From contig JADGHK010000027.1 of the NCBI GenBank assembly GCA_019686145.1, forward strand, positions 1 through 12,990: a stretch of DNA of 12,990 nt, read 5' to 3'. Shown piece by piece: positions 11,923 through 12,990 of the stretch. The stretch is from Bryobacteraceae bacterium. GTDB taxonomy: Bacteria > Acidobacteriota > Terriglobia > Bryobacterales > Bryobacteraceae. A model generated the notes under the pieces. It was not told the origin of the DNA, searched no databases, and worked only from the letters and a program-made list of their open reading frames with translations. Numbering within the stretch: the first letter of the stretch is position 1; the number at the start of each line of letters is the position of its first letter. The translations under genes were made by a program, and so were the position numbers.

Positions 11923-12990
11923 ATGATCGAGAATGCAATCTACTCGCCCAGCCCGGACTTCGTTCGGAAGGCCAATGTGCAAGGAATGGAGGCCTACAAA
12001 GCCCTCTACCGGCGAGCCGCCGAAAAGCCTGAGGAGTTTTGGGGCGAGCTGGCCGCCAGCGAACTCTGTTGGTTCGAAAAGTGGTCGCATGTATTCGAAT
12101 GGGACCCTCCGTTTACCAAATGGTTTGTGGGCGGCAAGACGAACGCCTCTTTCAACTGCCTTGATCGCCACCTGAGCGGACCGCGCAAGAACAAGGTCGC
12201 CATCCTTTGGGAGGGCGAGCCCGGCGATCAGCGCATGATCACCTACCAGGAACTGCACCGCCTGGTCTGCCGCTTCGCCAACGTGCTCAAGGAGCGGGGC
12301 CTGAAGGCCGGTGACCGCGCAATCATGTACATGCCGATGATTCCGGAGCTCCCGGTGGCCATGCTCGCATGCGCGCGCATCGGCGTCATTCATAGCGTGG
12401 TCTTTGGCGGATTCTCTTCGGAGGCGCTAAAGGCGCGTATCCAGGATCTGGGAGCGACTGTCGTGATCACCGCCGACGGCGGCTGGCGGCGCGGCAAGGA
12501 AATCCGCCTGAAGGATGCCGTCGACGAGGCCCTGACCGATTGTCCCGACGTGCGCAGCGTCATCGTTTACAAGCGCACCGGGTCTAACATCTCGATGAAG
12601 GAGGGGCGCGACCACTGGTGGCATGAGCTCGAGCAGCGCGTTGGCGAGGACTGCCCGCCGGAGCACCTCGACAGCGAGCACCCTCTCTTTGTCCTCTACA
12701 CCTCCGGCACCACCGGCAAGCCCAAAGGGATTCTGCACACGACCGGCGGATATTTGCTGCAGACCACAATGACAATGAAGTGGGTCTTCGACCTGAAGGA
12801 GGAAGATACCTACTGGTGCAGCGCCGATATCGGCTGGGTGACAGGTCACAGCTACGTTGTCTATGGCCCGCTTTCCGCCGGCGCCACGACGGTGATGTAT
12901 GAAGGCGCCCCGGACTATCCCCAGTATGACCGCTGGTGGCGCATCATCGCCAAGTACAAAATCAACATCTTCTACACTTCGCCGACTGCG
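11923..12990 (+). CDS. acs: Acetyl-CoA synthetase, N-terminal 356 residues (cut by window edge)
   Basis: The frame is open from the ATG at 11923 to the last base, giving 356 codons of a protein normally near 650. It activates acetate to acetyl-CoA through acetyl-AMP in the cytoplasm. The N-terminus has the Acs pattern of an 'F...A...G.EAY..LY' helix and EEFWGELA. VVFGGFSSEAL, TADGGWRRGK at 183-192 (family usually TADEGxRGGK), the ATP phosphate-binding loop YTSGTTGKPKG at 259-269, and GWVTGHSY from 304, which lines the acetate pocket, identify Acs rather than a longer-chain ligase. FYTSPTA at the edge stands for FYTAPTA. The acetylatable lysine and mobile C-terminal domain lie beyond the window. 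It is transcribed away from the trp operon. The start is supported by GGAGAAG 10 nt upstream. Confidence 0.95.
   Translation, partial: MIENAIYSPSPDFVRKANVQGMEAYKALYRRAAEKPEEFWGELAASELCWFEKWSHVFEWDPPFTKWFVGGKTNASFNCLDRHLSGPRKNKVAILWEGEPGDQRMITYQELHRLVCRFANVLKERGLKAGDRAIMYMPMIPELPVAMLACARIGVIHSVVFGGFSSEALKARIQDLGATVVITADGGWRRGKEIRLKDAVDEALTDCPDVRSVIVYKRTGSNISMKEGRDHWWHELEQRVGEDCPPEHLDSEHPLFVLYTSGTTGKPKGILHTTGGYLLQTTMTMKWVFDLKEEDTYWCSADIGWVTGHSYVVYGPLSAGATTVMYEGAPDYPQYDRWWRIIAKYKINIFYTSPTA

Noticed and set aside
11794..12393. A minus-strand frame of 199 codons across the acs start and intergenic region, considered as a trp leader peptide or an upstream gene
   Set aside because: It is antisense to acs, has only isolated Trp codons rather than a run, and its C-terminal part is Pro/Ala low complexity.

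Overview
The window looks like chromosomal DNA from a GC-rich, flagellated, Gram-negative bacterium. An Omp85-family outer-membrane barrel, an NtrY/NtrX-type two-component system with a sigma-54 activator, FliI/FliJ, and a trp block merged with aromatic-pathway genes all fit that. The protein style suggests Acidobacteriota (Bryobacter/Solibacter-like), but this is an impression from sequence style, not a demonstrated placement.

Layout. (1) 1-562, plus strand: the last 40 codons of the flagellar export ATPase gene fliI, then its chaperone-like partner fliJ. (2) 559-5192, minus strand: a tight four-gene block read as Omp85-like barrel with one POTRA -> DUF4390 periplasmic protein -> NtrY-like membrane histidine kinase -> NtrX/NtrC-like sigma-54 activator. 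Junctions are 7 nt, 2 nt (or a 4-nt overlap) and a 4-nt ATGA overlap. The block runs tail to tail into fliJ, with the two stop codons sharing the bases CTAA. (3) 5313-5990, minus strand: a Crp/Fnr-family regulator, separated from the barrel gene by a 120-nt gap with a perfect 10-bp hairpin. (4) 6179-11772, minus strand: a seven-gene aromatic amino acid operon, trpC-trpF-trpB-trpA-chorismate mutase-DAHP synthase-tyrA. It covers the entry step of the shikimate pathway, the chorismate branch point to prephenate, the dehydrogenase towards tyrosine, and the last steps of tryptophan synthesis. trpE, trpG and trpD are not in the window. (5) 11773-11922: a divergent intergenic region with two overlapping, mutually exclusive GC-rich stems and a plausible acs promoter. 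(6) 11923 to the right edge, plus strand: the first 356 codons of acetyl-CoA synthetase.

No tRNA, rRNA, insertion sequence, CRISPR array or phage gene was seen. All recognisable genes look intact except the two cut by the window edges. The least described parts are the Omp85-DUF4390-NtrY-NtrX operon, a possible envelope-sensing circuit beside flagellar genes, and the structured trpC/acs intergenic region. I did not find a clearly novel defence or mobile system.
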